Source: Flavipsychrobacter sp. (GTDB lineage: Bacteria; Bacteroidota; Bacteroidia; Chitinophagales; Chitinophagaceae). From it: a stretch of 64,000 bases of DNA. Under the pieces are notes generated by a model. That model searched no databases and was not told the DNA's origin. It saw only the letters and a list, made by a program, of their open reading frames with translations. A program made the position numbers and the translations under genes. Shown here one piece after another: positions 52,134 to 61,794 of this stretch. Position 1 is the first letter of the stretch. Every line of letters starts with the position of its first letter. The DNA lies in assembly GCA_017849575.1 (NCBI GenBank), contig JAFIGV010000015.1:1-64000 (forward strand), written 5' to 3'.

Positions 52134-52321
52134 CTACTGGTCTAAGCGTCCCGGATTGAAGCGCATAGCCCGACCCTGCTCGTGTATCGGCTCGGGCAAA
52201 TGTAAAAGCAGGAGAACTCTATATAAATTATCTCGTTTCATTCTGTTTGCGACACTTAAAGTCGTTCCTGAACCCATAAATAGGTCAAGCACGCTAACTG
52301 AAATATACACCAAATCTCCAA
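52134..52321 (-). pseudogene. C-terminal remnant of a DNA (N4/N6) methyltransferase
   Basis: Read on the minus strand, SVLDLFMGSGTTLSVANRMK covers the SAM-binding motif I (D-x-F-x-G-S-G-T-T) of N4-cytosine/N6-adenine methylases. Similarity then shifts frame (IYIEFSCF continues it), and no catalytic or upstream domain remains. It ends at the second copy of the 15-bp repeat. The 300-nt gap 52097-52396 contains nothing else but a terminator. Confidence 0.65.
52137..52151. repeat. 15-bp exact direct repeat, copy 2
   Basis: CTGGTCTAAGCGTCC, identical to 51633-51647. In one frame the methyltransferase remnant ends here with Asp-Ala-stop, the same codons that end the GNAT gene in copy 1. Confidence 0.9.
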
Positions 52322-52345
52322 AAGTTTAATCCGCCATTCACCCCA

Positions 52346-52373
52346 CAAAAAATCCCGCCTGTTCAGCGGGATC
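52346..52373 (-). terminator. Terminator of the SDR gene
   Basis: ATCCCGC / GCGGGAT stem with a short loop; the minus strand continues TTTTTTG. It lies 24 nt beyond the stop codon at 52397. Confidence 0.75.
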
Positions 52374-52396
52374 AGTTTTTTTATCGTAATGTGGTT

Positions 52397-53557
52397 CTAC
52401 GGATCAATTGCTCCTTCCAGCACATCAATTTTTTCTACAAAATTCATAGAGTTGTTGATGTACACATCTGCGGGCTCTGAGTTGGCAATGCCTACATCTT
52501 CCAGCAGCCGGGTATTGTCGAATACATGCCCGAGTTCCATAAAATCGAGGTAGGGGTCAAGACCGGTAAAGAGCAGCCGGAGCTTGCTTTTATCCTGAAA
52601 AGTGTCGTGCCAGTAGTCGAGGTATTTGCGGTAAGTATAGAGCTCGCTTTCGGGTGCCAGACGGTTGCGGGTCCAGTGTTTTACCTGATTGAGCATGGCT
52701 TTGCTGATGAAATTGAAGGGCGGCATTTCATCGAAATAGGATTCCAGTGTTTTGGAAAGTTTTAGTGCTGTTGTTGATCCTGCTTCGCCCGCAGAAATAT
52801 GATAGACGTTGTGTTTGCGCTCGGCAAAAAGCAGCGCCACTATGGCTTCTGCGGCATAGTTTACGGGTATGATGTCGAGCTGTGCGTGTTCGTTTACCGG
52901 TATCAGGCGCAGGTGATTGATGGTAGCCATAGCCCAAAGGATTACCGGGCTGCGCGGCATTACCGGACGGCTGTCGCCCATGATGATAGACGGGCGCGCC
53001 ACCAATACCTGATCGGGTCGCAGATGTTGCCGTAGCAAAATTTCGCCCTGCATTTTAGTATAAGTGTACTTTACCAGATGGGTGGCATCGAGGTTGGGCG
53101 ATTCGTCTTCGTGCACCACACGGTCCTTTACATCCTTGCCGCAGATGGTTGCCGTGCCGATGTACAAAAAGGTATTGAGCTTGGGCAGTTCTTTTGCCCA
53201 AAGCAATATTTTGGTCAATCCGCCTATGTTGGCTCGCTCTACAAGGTCGTCGTTAAAGCGGGAAAAAGAAGTGTTGGCAGCAGAGTGGATAATGACATCC
53301 ACTGTTTTTAATTCCTCAACAGACTTCAGTGCATCGGTCAGTCCGTCGTCAAACAAATTACCTAAAACCGGAACGATCTGATTTTCGTCGAAAGTATCAT
53401 CGTGTAGTTCGAAAACATTTTGCAGACGGGCAAGAGCCTCTTCTTTTGTCTTCGAGCGCAACAGGCAAAAGATTTTGCCCACTTCTTTTCGTTTTGAAAG
53501 GGTAACGAGAAGTTCTCCGCCCACAAGACCCGTCGCGCCTGTTAAAAAAATATTCAT
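52397..53557 (-). CDS. NAD(P)-dependent reductase of the thioester-reductase/fatty-acyl-CoA reductase type (SDR)
   Basis: A 386-residue extended SDR. The N-terminal loop is FLTGATGLVGGEL, followed by VIIHSAANTSF and the active site KYTYTKMQGE (Tyr-x3-Lys). The long C-terminal part resembles the NAD_binding_4 (male-sterility) domain of fatty-acyl-CoA and carboxylic acid reductases, but there is no adenylation domain. The substrate is unknown. The gene is a single transcription unit with its own terminator. Confidence 0.85.
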   Translation of the reverse strand: MNIFLTGATGLVGGELLVTLSKRKEVGKIFCLLRSKTKEEALARLQNVFELHDDTFDENQIVPVLGNLFDDGLTDALKSVEELKTVDVIIHSAANTSFSRFNDDLVERANIGGLTKILLWAKELPKLNTFLYIGTATICGKDVKDRVVHEDESPNLDATHLVKYTYTKMQGEILLRQHLRPDQVLVARPSIIMGDSRPVMPRSPVILWAMATINHLRLIPVNEHAQLDIIPVNYAAEAIVALLFAERKHNVYHISAGEAGSTTALKLSKTLESYFDEMPPFNFISKAMLNQVKHWTRNRLAPESELYTYRKYLDYWHDTFQDKSKLRLLFTGLDPYLDFMELGHVFDNTRLLEDVGIANSEPADVYINNSMNFVEKIDVLEGAIDP

Positions 53558-53692
53558 ACCGAATTCGAAAATAATTTACACTTACACTATTCCGATTAGA
53601 AATAATCCTTGAGTGTTTGAGAAGCGCGAAGATACTGCATTAAATGGAGTTTTTAACCTGCCGTTTATTTCTGTTACTCAGGTGCATAAGGG

Positions 53693-53724
53693 CAAAAAAA
53701 CTAAAGCCGGAGCGAGTCCGGCTT
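53693..53724 (-). terminator. Terminator of icd
   Basis: AAGCCGGA / TCCGGCTT stem with a 5-nt loop. On the minus strand it is followed by TAGTTTTTTT, 32 nt after the icd stop. Confidence 0.85.
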
Positions 53725-53755
53725 CATGAATTTGATATTTTAGATCAGCAGTGGA

Positions 53756-54994
53756 TTATGCCACTTGTACGCTGCGTTTTGCCTTAAGGTTGGCATCGAG
53801 CGCATCCAAAAATTCCTCGGTGTAGAGATAGTGCTCACCATGCTTCACCTTGTTGCCATGCACCGAAATGGCGAGGTCTTTTGTCATCTTGCCGCTCTCT
53901 ACGGTTTCGATACATACCTGCTCCAGTGCATTGCAGAAGTCTATCAGTTCCTGATTGCCATCGAGTTTGCCACGGAAGGCAAGACCGCGTGTCCAGGCAA
54001 AAATGGAAGCAATAGGATTGGTAGAAGTAGGATTGCCTTTCTGATGTTCGCGGTAGTGACGGGTCACGGTTCCATGTGCGGCTTCAGCTTCCATTGTTTT
54101 TCCGTCGGGTGTCACCAGCACAGAGGTCATCAATCCCAGCGAACCGAAGCCCTGCGCCACGGTGTCGCTTTGCACATCGCCATCGTAGTTTTTACAAGCC
54201 CATACAAAGTTGCCGTTCCACTTCAGCGCGCTCGCCACCATATCGTCAATCAAGCGATGCTCGTAGGTAAGCCCGGCAGCATCCATCTTGCTCTTAAACT
54301 CATTCTGATAAGTCTCTTCAAAAATGTCTTTGAAACGACCATCATACTTTTTGAGGATGGTATTTTTTGTTGAAAGGTACAGCGGCCATCCTTTTTGCAA
54401 AGCCATATTGAAGCAGGCGCGGGCAAATCCTCTGATGGATTCGTCAGTATTGTACATAGCCATTGCTACGCCATCGCCTTTGAAGTTATAAACTTCGTGC
54501 TCGATGGTTTCACCGTTTTCACCTTCAAACTTTATGGTCAGTTTACCTTTCCCTTTTACTACAAAATCCGTAGCGCGATACTGATCGCCAAAGGCATGAC
54601 GCCCTACAATGATTGGCGCATCCCAGTTGGTAACCAACCTTGGCACATTGTTGATCACGATCGGCTCACGGAACACGGTGCCATCAAGGATATTGCGGAT
54701 AGTACCATTCGGGCTCTTCCACATTTGCTTCAGCTTAAACTCTTCCACACGTGCCTCGTCGGGAGTGATGGTGGCGCATTTAATGCCCACTCCAATTTCT
54801 TTTATAGCATTGGCGGCATCTATAGTTACCTGATCATTGGTGGCATCGCGGTGTTCCAGTCCCAGGTCGTAGTATTTTATATCAACATCTACATAGGGTA
54901 GAATGAGTTTGTCTTTGATGAATTTCCAGATAATTCGGGTCATCTCATCGCCGTCGAGTTCTACAACGGGGTTTTGAACTTTGATTTTGGACAT
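53756..54994 (-). CDS. icd: Isocitrate dehydrogenase, NADP-dependent (eukaryote-like subfamily)
   Basis: A 412-residue homodimeric-type enzyme of the TCA cycle that forms 2-oxoglutarate and NADPH. The N-terminus [16 protein letters not shown], the active-site loop [33 protein letters not shown] and [15 protein letters not shown] are all typical of the eukaryote-like subfamily II rather than E. coli Icd. Length fits. It has its own terminator and lies divergent from a secreted-protein gene. Confidence 0.96.
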   Translation of the reverse strand: MSKIKVQNPVVELDGDEMTRIIWKFIKDKLILPYVDVDIKYYDLGLEHRDATNDQVTIDAANAIKEIGVGIKCATITPDEARVEEFKLKQMWKSPNGTIRNILDGTVFREPIVINNVPRLVTNWDAPIIVGRHAFGDQYRATDFVVKGKGKLTIKFEGENGETIEHEVYNFKGDGVAMAMYNTDESIRGFARACFNMALQKGWPLYLSTKNTILKKYDGRFKDIFEETYQNEFKSKMDAAGLTYEHRLIDDMVASALKWNGNFVWACKNYDGDVQSDTVAQGFGSLGLMTSVLVTPDGKTMEAEAAHGTVTRHYREHQKGNPTSTNPIASIFAWTRGLAFRGKLDGNQELIDFCNALEQVCIETVESGKMTKDLAISVHGNKVKHGEHYLYTEEFLDALDANLKAKRSVQVA

Positions 54995-55202
54995 AAAAAG
55001 ATTTTAGCGTCGTTTGATATCGTCCGGCTTTGCCGGCTGGCAAATTTATAAAAATATCGAAGGCGTCAATTTTTCTTTGAGTAATAGTTTTCGATCTGCA
55101 CTACCGCTGTCAGGGTATGCACCGGTTAGAAAAATACCGGAAGAAGGGTATATACAAAGCCCTGTGCCGCGAATATTTTTACATCATAAAAACAGATTAG
55201 TT

Positions 55203-55877
55203 ATGAAACAATTTGCGTCCCTCTTAGCGGCAGCGCTGCTATTGTGCGGTTCCTACGCACAAGCCCAAAAAATAAAATGGGAAACCGGCGAAGGTCTTGC
55301 TTTTCTTAAAGACCAGAAAGTGATCAATATAAGTTATGACTACTCGAGTGTAACGGTAAAAGGTCAGAATCAGGATGAATACGTGCAACAACAGCAGGAC
55401 GAGTTGAATAAGGACGAGGCAGGCAAAGGGGATGAATTCAGAAATGAGTGGACAGCGGCCCGCGAAAAGAAATACCAACCCCATTTTGAAAAAGAATTTA
55501 ATAAGGTATTGAAAGGCAAGTCGGACAGCGTAATTGTGAAAGAAGGAAACGATGCACCGTACACAATAATCATTGCTGCCAACGATATGGACCTCGGCAA
55601 AGGCAAAATGCTGATCAAGAAACCGGCTTTGGTAAACTTTACGATCACGATCGTCGCTACCAACGATCCGTCTAAGGTATTGGCGAAGGGAACGCTTCAG
55701 AAAGTAGAAGGTGAGGTGAATGCCCCCAAAGGAAGCGGCTGGATTCCCGGTGGTGCAGGCACAGTGATGGCAACGACTGCCACCGTGCAAAACAGGCAAT
55801 ATTCCAATCGCATAGCTGAAGCCTACGAAAAAGCGGGCGGCATACTGGCAAAGTATATTAAGAAAGAGGTGTTGTAA
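55203..55877 (+). CDS. Secreted protein of unknown function
   Basis: A 224-residue exported protein (signal peptide MKQFASLLAAALLLCGSYAQAQ). The middle is Lys/Glu-rich and helical (QQQQDELNKDEAGKGDEFRN region, residues about 59-80); the C-terminal half holds strands NFTITIVATNDPSKVLAKGTL and a Gly-rich turn (GSGWIPGGAGTV). A similar layout occurs in Bacteroidota lipocalin-like or DUF4410-type proteins, but I cannot assign it. ATG 55203 is chosen for the signal peptide. Confidence 0.65.
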   Translation: MKQFASLLAAALLLCGSYAQAQKIKWETGEGLAFLKDQKVINISYDYSSVTVKGQNQDEYVQQQQDELNKDEAGKGDEFRNEWTAAREKKYQPHFEKEFNKVLKGKSDSVIVKEGNDAPYTIIIAANDMDLGKGKMLIKKPALVNFTITIVATNDPSKVLAKGTLQKVEGEVNAPKGSGWIPGGAGTVMATTATVQNRQYSNRIAEAYEKAGGILAKYIKKEVL

Positions 55878-55896
55878 TCAAAAGTTTTTTTGAGTA

Positions 55897-55938
55897 AAAG
55901 CGTTGCTTTCAGATGGGTGAGAGCAACGCTTTTTTTTG
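55897..55938 (+). terminator. Terminator after the 55203 gene
   Basis: AGCGTTGCT / AGCAACGCT 9-bp stem, with flanking A and T runs, followed by T8. It lies 20 nt after the stop codon. Confidence 0.85.
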
Positions 55939-56023
55939 GGGCAACTGTTTTATCCGGCCCGTGATAAGGAATGAACTTTTTAAGCCGGGCTGGGTTTCCC
56001 TACACCTAACTCGTGATTCCTTT

Positions 56024-56031
56024 TATTTTTG
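56024..56031 (+). promoter_or_regulatory. -7 box of the topoisomerase gene
   Basis: TATTTTTG fits TAnnTTTG and ends 8 nt before ATG 56040. It argues for that start rather than a codon 27 nt upstream. Confidence 0.5.
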
Positions 56032-56039
56032 CATCGCCT

Positions 56040-58556
56040 ATGGAAGAACAGACGGGACAACACGAAGCATCCTCGGTGCATATCAATGACATGTACAAAA
56101 GCTGGTTTCTCGACTATGCCAGCTACGTAATATTGGAGCGCGCGGTGCCTGCAATAGAAGATGGACTAAAACCGGTACAGCGCCGCATTCTGCATGCCAT
56201 GAAGGAAATGGATGACGGCCGGTTTAATAAGGTGGCCAACATCATCGGGCAAACCATGCAGTACCATCCGCATGGTGATGCCTCTATCAGTGATGCCATC
56301 GTTAACATCGGTCAGCGCGACCTGATGATAGAAACGCAGGGCAACTGGGGTGATGTGCGCACGGGTGATCCTGCAGCGGCGGCAAGGTATATCGAAGCCC
56401 GTCTTTCAAAGTTTGCTCTCGAGGTGGCATTCAATGCCAAGACTACAAATTGGCAATTAAGTTATGACGGAAGAAAAAATGAACCGGTCACGTTGCCGTT
56501 GAAATTTCCGTTGTTATTGGCGCAGGGTGCGGAAGGAATTGCTGTTGGGCTTTCCACAAAAATTTTACCCCACAACTTTTGCGAAATTCTTGAGGCTGCC
56601 ATCAAACATCTCAAAGGCCGAAAATTTGAGTTGTTCCCTGACTTTGGTACCGGCGGTATGATAGACGTAAGCAATTACAACGATGGCGCACGCGGCGGCA
56701 AAGTAAGGGTGCGCGCCCGCATCGAGGAGGTGGACAAAAAATCGGTTGCTATTCGCGATGTCCCTTACGGCATCACTACTTCGCAATTGGTTGATAGTAT
56801 TCTGAAGGCCAACGACAACGGAAAGATCAAAATAAAAAGCGTAGTTGATAACACGGCAAAAGATGTGGAGTTGCTGGTTACCCTGGCCCCCGGCGTCACG
56901 ACCGATCAAACCATCGATGCGCTCTATGCCTTTACCGATTGCGAAATATCCATTTCTCCCAATGCTTGCGTCATCATCGACGACAAGCCTCATTTCATCG
57001 CAGCTTCCGACCTGTTGCGTTATTCTGTAGCGCATACCAAGGCTTTGCTGCTTAAAGAGCTGGAGATCAGACTGGGTGAGCTTGAAGACGATTGGCATTA
57101 TTCCTCGCTCGAAAAAATCTTTATTGAAAAAAGAATCTACCGCGATATAGAAGAAGAAACCACCTGGGAAGGTGTGCTGGAAGCCATAGACAAAGGTTTG
57201 AAACCTTATATCAAAAACCTTCGCCGTTCGGTGACCAGAGATGATATTGCCCGCCTGACGGAGATACGCATCAAACGCATATCGAAGTACGACAGCTTTA
57301 AGGCAGATGAACATATCAAAGGTGTGGAAGCCGATATCGCCGAGGTGAAATCCAATATCGAGCACCTGAACGATTTTGCCATCCGCTACTATGAAGGTTT
57401 ATTGAAGAAGTATGGCAAAGGCAGAGAACGCAAAACGGAGATACGTCCTTTCGAGACGATACAGGTGGCAACGGTGGCAATTGCCAATACAAAGTTGTAT
57501 GTCAACTATAAGGAAGGTTTTATCGGTACTTCGCTCAAAAAAGATGAGTTTGCCTTCGACTGTTCCGACCTCGACAATATCATTGTATTTCGCAAAGACG
57601 GAAAGATGATGGTGACCAGAGTTGCCGAGAAGACCTTTGTGGGTAAGGATATCATCTACATCGCTGTGTTTCAGAAGAATGATGAGCGGATGACCTACAA
57701 CATGATCTATGTGGACGGAAAAACAGCCGTCTCTTATGGGAAGCGCTTTAACGTTACCGGCATCACCCGCGATAAAGAGTACGATCTCACCAAGGGTAAC
57801 CCCAATAGCAAGGTGCACTATTTTACTGCTAATGCCAATGGCGAGGCAGAAGTGATTACCATTACACTCCACCCGGGCAGCAAGGCGCGCAACAAAGTCT
57901 TCGACTATTATTTTGAAGAGCTCGATATTAAAGGACGCGGTTCTCAGGGCAATCAGGTCACAAAGTATCCGATCAAGAGCATCAGGTTCAAAGAAAAGGG
58001 GAAGTCCACCTTATCTGCACAAAAAATCTGGTTTGACGAAACGATCGGACGATTGAACAAAGATGGCAGTGGAAGGTTGCTGGGACGTTTTGAAGAAGAT
58101 ACCCGTATCATAGCATTTTATAAAGATGGCAGTTATGAGCTCACAGATTTTGAACTGAGCAACCGATATGATACAGATCAGTTGAAACGAATAGAAAAAT
58201 TCAGCCCCGAAAAAGTAGTGACCGCTGTGTATTTCGATGCCAGATCGGGCAACTTCAACGCCAAGAGATTTAAGGTGGATGCGCAGTCGTTGAAAACCCG
58301 GTATCATTTTATTAAAGAAGGTGAAGGAAACTACCTGGAACTGGTGACCACCGTGCCCGAACCTGTAGTGAAACTGGTGTCCGGAAAGAAGAAGTCAGAA
58401 CTTACGGAAGAGGAGATAGCCCTCCATGAGAGAATAGACATAACTGGCTGGAAAACAGTAGGAACCAAGATAGCGGGGACCGATATGAAAGAACTGGCGT
58501 TAATCGGAGAAGGAGGCGAAGATTCGGGCGAATCGGAGGCTCCTACACTTTTCTGA
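56040..58556 (+). CDS. Type IIA topoisomerase subunit A (topoisomerase IV ParC-like)
   Basis: An 838-residue subunit. The breakage-reunion domain (residues about 20-470) begins SYVILERAVPAIEDGLKPVQRR, with the catalytic Tyr117 in AAARYIEARLSKF. The C-terminal beta-pinwheel (about 490-800) contains repeated GKD, GRGSQGNQV segments but no clear GyrA box (QRRGGKG), so topoisomerase IV is more likely than gyrase; the name rests on that absence and on typical Bacteroidota length. The partner subunit is not in the window. An acidic tail follows. Confidence 0.9.
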   Translation: MEEQTGQHEASSVHINDMYKSWFLDYASYVILERAVPAIEDGLKPVQRRILHAMKEMDDGRFNKVANIIGQTMQYHPHGDASISDAIVNIGQRDLMIETQGNWGDVRTGDPAAAARYIEARLSKFALEVAFNAKTTNWQLSYDGRKNEPVTLPLKFPLLLAQGAEGIAVGLSTKILPHNFCEILEAAIKHLKGRKFELFPDFGTGGMIDVSNYNDGARGGKVRVRARIEEVDKKSVAIRDVPYGITTSQLVDSILKANDNGKIKIKSVVDNTAKDVELLVTLAPGVTTDQTIDALYAFTDCEISISPNACVIIDDKPHFIAASDLLRYSVAHTKALLLKELEIRLGELEDDWHYSSLEKIFIEKRIYRDIEEETTWEGVLEAIDKGLKPYIKNLRRSVTRDDIARLTEIRIKRISKYDSFKADEHIKGVEADIAEVKSNIEHLNDFAIRYYEGLLKKYGKGRERKTEIRPFETIQVATVAIANTKLYVNYKEGFIGTSLKKDEFAFDCSDLDNIIVFRKDGKMMVTRVAEKTFVGKDIIYIAVFQKNDERMTYNMIYVDGKTAVSYGKRFNVTGITRDKEYDLTKGNPNSKVHYFTANANGEAEVITITLHPGSKARNKVFDYYFEELDIKGRGSQGNQVTKYPIKSIRFKEKGKSTLSAQKIWFDETIGRLNKDGSGRLLGRFEEDTRIIAFYKDGSYELTDFELSNRYDTDQLKRIEKFSPEKVVTAVYFDARSGNFNAKRFKVDAQSLKTRYHFIKEGEGNYLELVTTVPEPVVKLVSGKKKSELTEEEIALHERIDITGWKTVGTKIAGTDMKELALIGEGGEDSGESEAPTLF

Positions 58557-58626
58557 TGCACAAAAGACTATTGGAAAAATCAGTACCTTGCGAGACTTAG
58601 TTTGTTGAAAGGCGACATATACCATA

Positions 58627-59235
58627 ATGAAAAAGATTGAACTGGAAATTGTAGCGTTATCTCACAGCATTACACAAACACATTCATACGCAGTTGTATT
58701 GGGAGAAGTGAACGGACTGAGGCGCCTGCCCATCGTAATTGGTGGCTTTGAAGCTCAGGCAATTGCGGTCGCCCTCGAGCGGATGCAACCCAGCCGTCCC
58801 CTTACCCACGATCTTTTCGCCAATTTTATGTCCACCTTCAGTATAGACCTTTCTGAAGTGGTAATCTACAAACTGGAAGAGGGTATATTTTTTGCAAAAC
58901 TGATTTGTCAGGGAATAGACGGCGAAACTGTGGAAATTGATTCGCGCACTTCTGATGCCCTGGCCCTGGCCGTGAGGGCCAGTTGCAGAATATACACTTA
59001 CGAAAACATTCTCGAAGCTGCCGGATTGTATCTTGACCAGCCCGAAAGCGGCACGGCCGCCGCCGAGCCCGTAGAACCCGGCACCACCGCCAGTACACGG
59101 AAAGTAACCAGCGACAAAGATCTGAAAAGTCTTTCGCTGGATGAACTGAATGCACTATTGCAGCAGGTGCTCGAGCAGGAAGACTATGTTCGCGCCATCA
59201 CCATCCGAGACGAGATCAACGCCAGAAAAAAATAG
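58627..59235 (+). CDS. Bifunctional nuclease (BFN) domain protein with UvrB/C-like tail
   Basis: A 202-residue protein. Residues 1-135 form the DUF151/BFN domain (LEIVALSHSITQTHSYAVVLGE; RRLPIVIGGFEAQAIA), which has nuclease activity in some plant and bacterial members. A low-complexity Ala/Glu/Pro linker follows, then a UVR-like helix pair (LSLDELNALLQQVLEQEDYVRAITIRDEI region) like the UvrB-UvrC contact. A DNA-repair role is inferred, not shown. Confidence 0.85.
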   Translation: MKKIELEIVALSHSITQTHSYAVVLGEVNGLRRLPIVIGGFEAQAIAVALERMQPSRPLTHDLFANFMSTFSIDLSEVVIYKLEEGIFFAKLICQGIDGETVEIDSRTSDALALAVRASCRIYTYENILEAAGLYLDQPESGTAAAEPVEPGTTASTRKVTSDKDLKSLSLDELNALLQQVLEQEDYVRAITIRDEINARKK

Positions 59236-59259
59236 TATCGGATTCAAAATGTTAAGTTC

Positions 59260-60600
59260 ATGAAGAAATGTTTGCTGATAGCTGCCGCGCTGTGGAGTTC
59301 GGTTTCGTGGGCGCAGCAGAAATGTGCTACGGACCTTATTTTACAGCAGAGACTTCTGGAGCATCCCGAATATGCACCCATTCGTGCGCTTTATCTGGAA
59401 CAAGCGGCCCAACAGGCTTCCCTTTTTTCACAGGGTGGTCCGCAGCAAAAAACTACAACGGTAAAAGTGCCGGTGGTTTTTCATGTCATTCTGAATAATC
59501 CTAAACAAATACAACTGGGTCAGGCTGCAGGCATTCTTCAACGGGCACAGGATCAGATCGATGTGCTTAATGAAGATTTCAACATGCTCAATGCAGATAT
59601 CGTTAAGGTTCCTGCACCGTTTGCCCCGGTAAAAGGCTCTTTGAACATCAGCTTCGGCCTTGCACACCGAAAGCCGGACGGTACCTCTACAAGCGGTGTA
59701 GAGATCAGATCTACAACACTGGGTAGCTTCAGTGCCCTTACCAACAGCGGAAGTGACCCCAAACAAGGAAGTGTAAATGGCCTCGATGCCTGGGATCCGA
59801 CTCGATATCTGAACGTATGGATCGTAGATATTCAGGAGGCCGGCATTCTGGGATTTACCATACCACCGAGTTTCCTGAGCTTTAACTACACTATGCAGGA
59901 TCTCGGCCTGGTGATTGATTATGGTGCCTTTGGCCGACAGAGCAGTTCCATCACCTTCTTTAACCCGGCTACCAATAATCTGGGCCGGACGATGACACAC
60001 GAAACAGGGCACTTTTTCGAGTTGATACACACCTTCGGGCTCGGGCCCGGCTGTCCGGGAAGTGGAGATATAGATGATAACATTGCAGACACTCCGCCCC
60101 AGGACAATTCAACTTTCAACTCAACCTACCCGGGCGGAAATATTCCTTTCCCGCTTACGGACGCCTGCTCTCCAAATGCGCCGGGTATTATGTGGATGAA
60201 CTTTATGGATTATCCCGACGACAGCTCCCTTGTTATGTTTACCGCCGGACAGTCGAACTATGTGCAGAGCAACATCACTACAGGCATTCTGAAGTCCATC
60301 ACCGAGCATCCAGAGCTTTGTGACTATCCTACCGGCATTGCGGCTTTGGGGCCGGAGCCCTTCTTTAATATATTCCCGAATCCTTCTTCCGGATGGGTTC
60401 ATTTTAGTTTCGCAGCCGGACAGGTTCCTACTTCCCTGCTCGTGCGCAACCTCTTAGGTCAGGTAGTTAGAGAAATTCCGGTATCCGATGTTCAGGGCTC
60501 AGTACTTGCCTGCGATCTTTCGGACTGCAGGCCCGGAGTTTATTTTGCGGAGTGTACCTTTGCCGACCAAACCGTTTTGAAGAAAATAATTATAGAATGA
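59260..60600 (+). CDS. M43 pappalysin-like secreted metalloprotease with T9SS sorting tail
   Basis: A 446-residue exported protease (signal peptide to about SWAQQ, residue 20). The zinc motif HETGHFFELIHTF is at about residues 246-258 (HExxHxxxLxH) and the Met-turn follows as MNFMDY, as in metzincins of the M43 family. The last 80 residues are a T9SS type A domain starting FNIFPNPSSG. It therefore leaves the cell or stays on its surface. Its stop codon overlaps the start of mqnE by 4 nt, an unusual partner. Confidence 0.9.
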   Translation: MKKCLLIAAALWSSVSWAQQKCATDLILQQRLLEHPEYAPIRALYLEQAAQQASLFSQGGPQQKTTTVKVPVVFHVILNNPKQIQLGQAAGILQRAQDQIDVLNEDFNMLNADIVKVPAPFAPVKGSLNISFGLAHRKPDGTSTSGVEIRSTTLGSFSALTNSGSDPKQGSVNGLDAWDPTRYLNVWIVDIQEAGILGFTIPPSFLSFNYTMQDLGLVIDYGAFGRQSSSITFFNPATNNLGRTMTHETGHFFELIHTFGLGPGCPGSGDIDDNIADTPPQDNSTFNSTYPGGNIPFPLTDACSPNAPGIMWMNFMDYPDDSSLVMFTAGQSNYVQSNITTGILKSITEHPELCDYPTGIAALGPEPFFNIFPNPSSGWVHFSFAAGQVPTSLLVRNLLGQVVREIPVSDVQGSVLACDLSDCRPGVYFAECTFADQTVLKKIIIE

Positions 60601-61751
60601 TGGGTAATCATGTTGATCTGACGACCGTTTTATTGCAAACTGATATAGACAAAGACCTGCGTATCATAGCAGAAAAGGTAAAGAATACAGAGCGCCTGAC
60701 CGAAGAGGAGGGCGTTTTGCTTTTTGAAAAAGGAGAGCTCGGTTTTGTAGGTGCTTTAGCCAACCATATTAGAAAAACGCTGCATGGCGATAAGGTTTAT
60801 TTCAATCGAAATTTTCATATCGAGCCCACAAACGTCTGCGTTTTTACCTGCAATTTCTGCTCGTACTCCCGCCAATATAAACATCGCGACGAAGGCTGGG
60901 AGCTTTCTATGCAGGAAATGCTCGACATAGTAAAGAAATATGATGGTGAGCCGGTGACTGAGGTGCATATTGTGGGCGGCGTACATCCTAAGATGAACCT
61001 GGAGTTCTTTTGTGAATTGATCAGTAAGATCAGGGCGCATCGTCCGGATCTGCACATCAAAGGTTTTACTGCCGTAGAGCTCGACTATATGTTCCGGAAG
61101 GCAAAGCTCAGCGTAGAGGAGGGGATGCAACGTATGAAAGATGCGGGTCTGCAATCGCTGCCTGGTGGTGGAGCGGAAATTTTTGATGCGGAAATCCGGG
61201 AGCAGATTTGCGCCGACAAGGTGGATGCAGCGGGTTGGCTACATATACACGAAACAGCCCACCGGTTGGGGATGCACAGCAATGCCACAATGCTGTACGG
61301 ACATATTGAGAACTATATTCACCGTATCGATCACATGAGCAGGCTTAGGGATCTGCAGGATAAAACCGGCGGTTTCAATTGTTTTATTCCACTCAAGTTT
61401 CGTAATGGCGACAACGATATGAGTAACGTGCCGGAGGTTTCCGTTGTCGAAGACATGCGTATGTATGCTATTTCGAGGATTTTTCTCGATAATATCCGCA
61501 ATCTGAAAGCCTATTGGCCCATGCTTGGCAGACAAAGTGCACAACTCACGCTTTCTTTTGGTGTTAACGATCTGGATGGCACTATAGATGATACTACCAA
61601 AATCTACTCCATGGCAGGAGCAGAAGAACAATCGCCGTCCCTGAGTACAAAAGAATTATGTGACCTCATCAGCGCCGTAGGAAAAACACCTGTGGAGCGC
61701 GATACCCTTTACCAGGAGCTTAAAGTTTTTAGCAAGGAATCGGTTTCATGA
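60597..61751 (+). CDS. mqnE: Aminofutalosine synthase (radical SAM)
   Basis: A 384-residue radical SAM enzyme of futalosine-dependent menaquinone synthesis, joining chorismate-derived enolpyruvyl benzoate to the adenosyl radical. The [4Fe-4S] motif is CVFTCNFCSYSR (C-x3-C-x2-C). Other MqnE marks are HIVGGVHPKMNLEFF, PGGGAEIFD and KVDAAGWLHIHETAHRLGMHSNATM (summarised). ATG 60597 overlaps the protease stop (ATGA); ATG 60600 is an equal alternative. Confidence 0.92.
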   Translation: MMGNHVDLTTVLLQTDIDKDLRIIAEKVKNTERLTEEEGVLLFEKGELGFVGALANHIRKTLHGDKVYFNRNFHIEPTNVCVFTCNFCSYSRQYKHRDEGWELSMQEMLDIVKKYDGEPVTEVHIVGGVHPKMNLEFFCELISKIRAHRPDLHIKGFTAVELDYMFRKAKLSVEEGMQRMKDAGLQSLPGGGAEIFDAEIREQICADKVDAAGWLHIHETAHRLGMHSNATMLYGHIENYIHRIDHMSRLRDLQDKTGGFNCFIPLKFRNGDNDMSNVPEVSVVEDMRMYAISRIFLDNIRNLKAYWPMLGRQSAQLTLSFGVNDLDGTIDDTTKIYSMAGAEEQSPSLSTKELCDLISAVGKTPVERDTLYQELKVFSKESVS

Positions 61752-61794
61752 TCATCAGCGACAGACGGTACAGAAATTCTCCCGGAAAAATTTG

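Noticed and set aside
50929-52330. Classical integron attC sites
   Set aside because: Consensus core and inverse-core sequences with the usual palindrome could not be found, and the gap after the GNAT stop is too short for an attC. Only a cassette-like arrangement is claimed.
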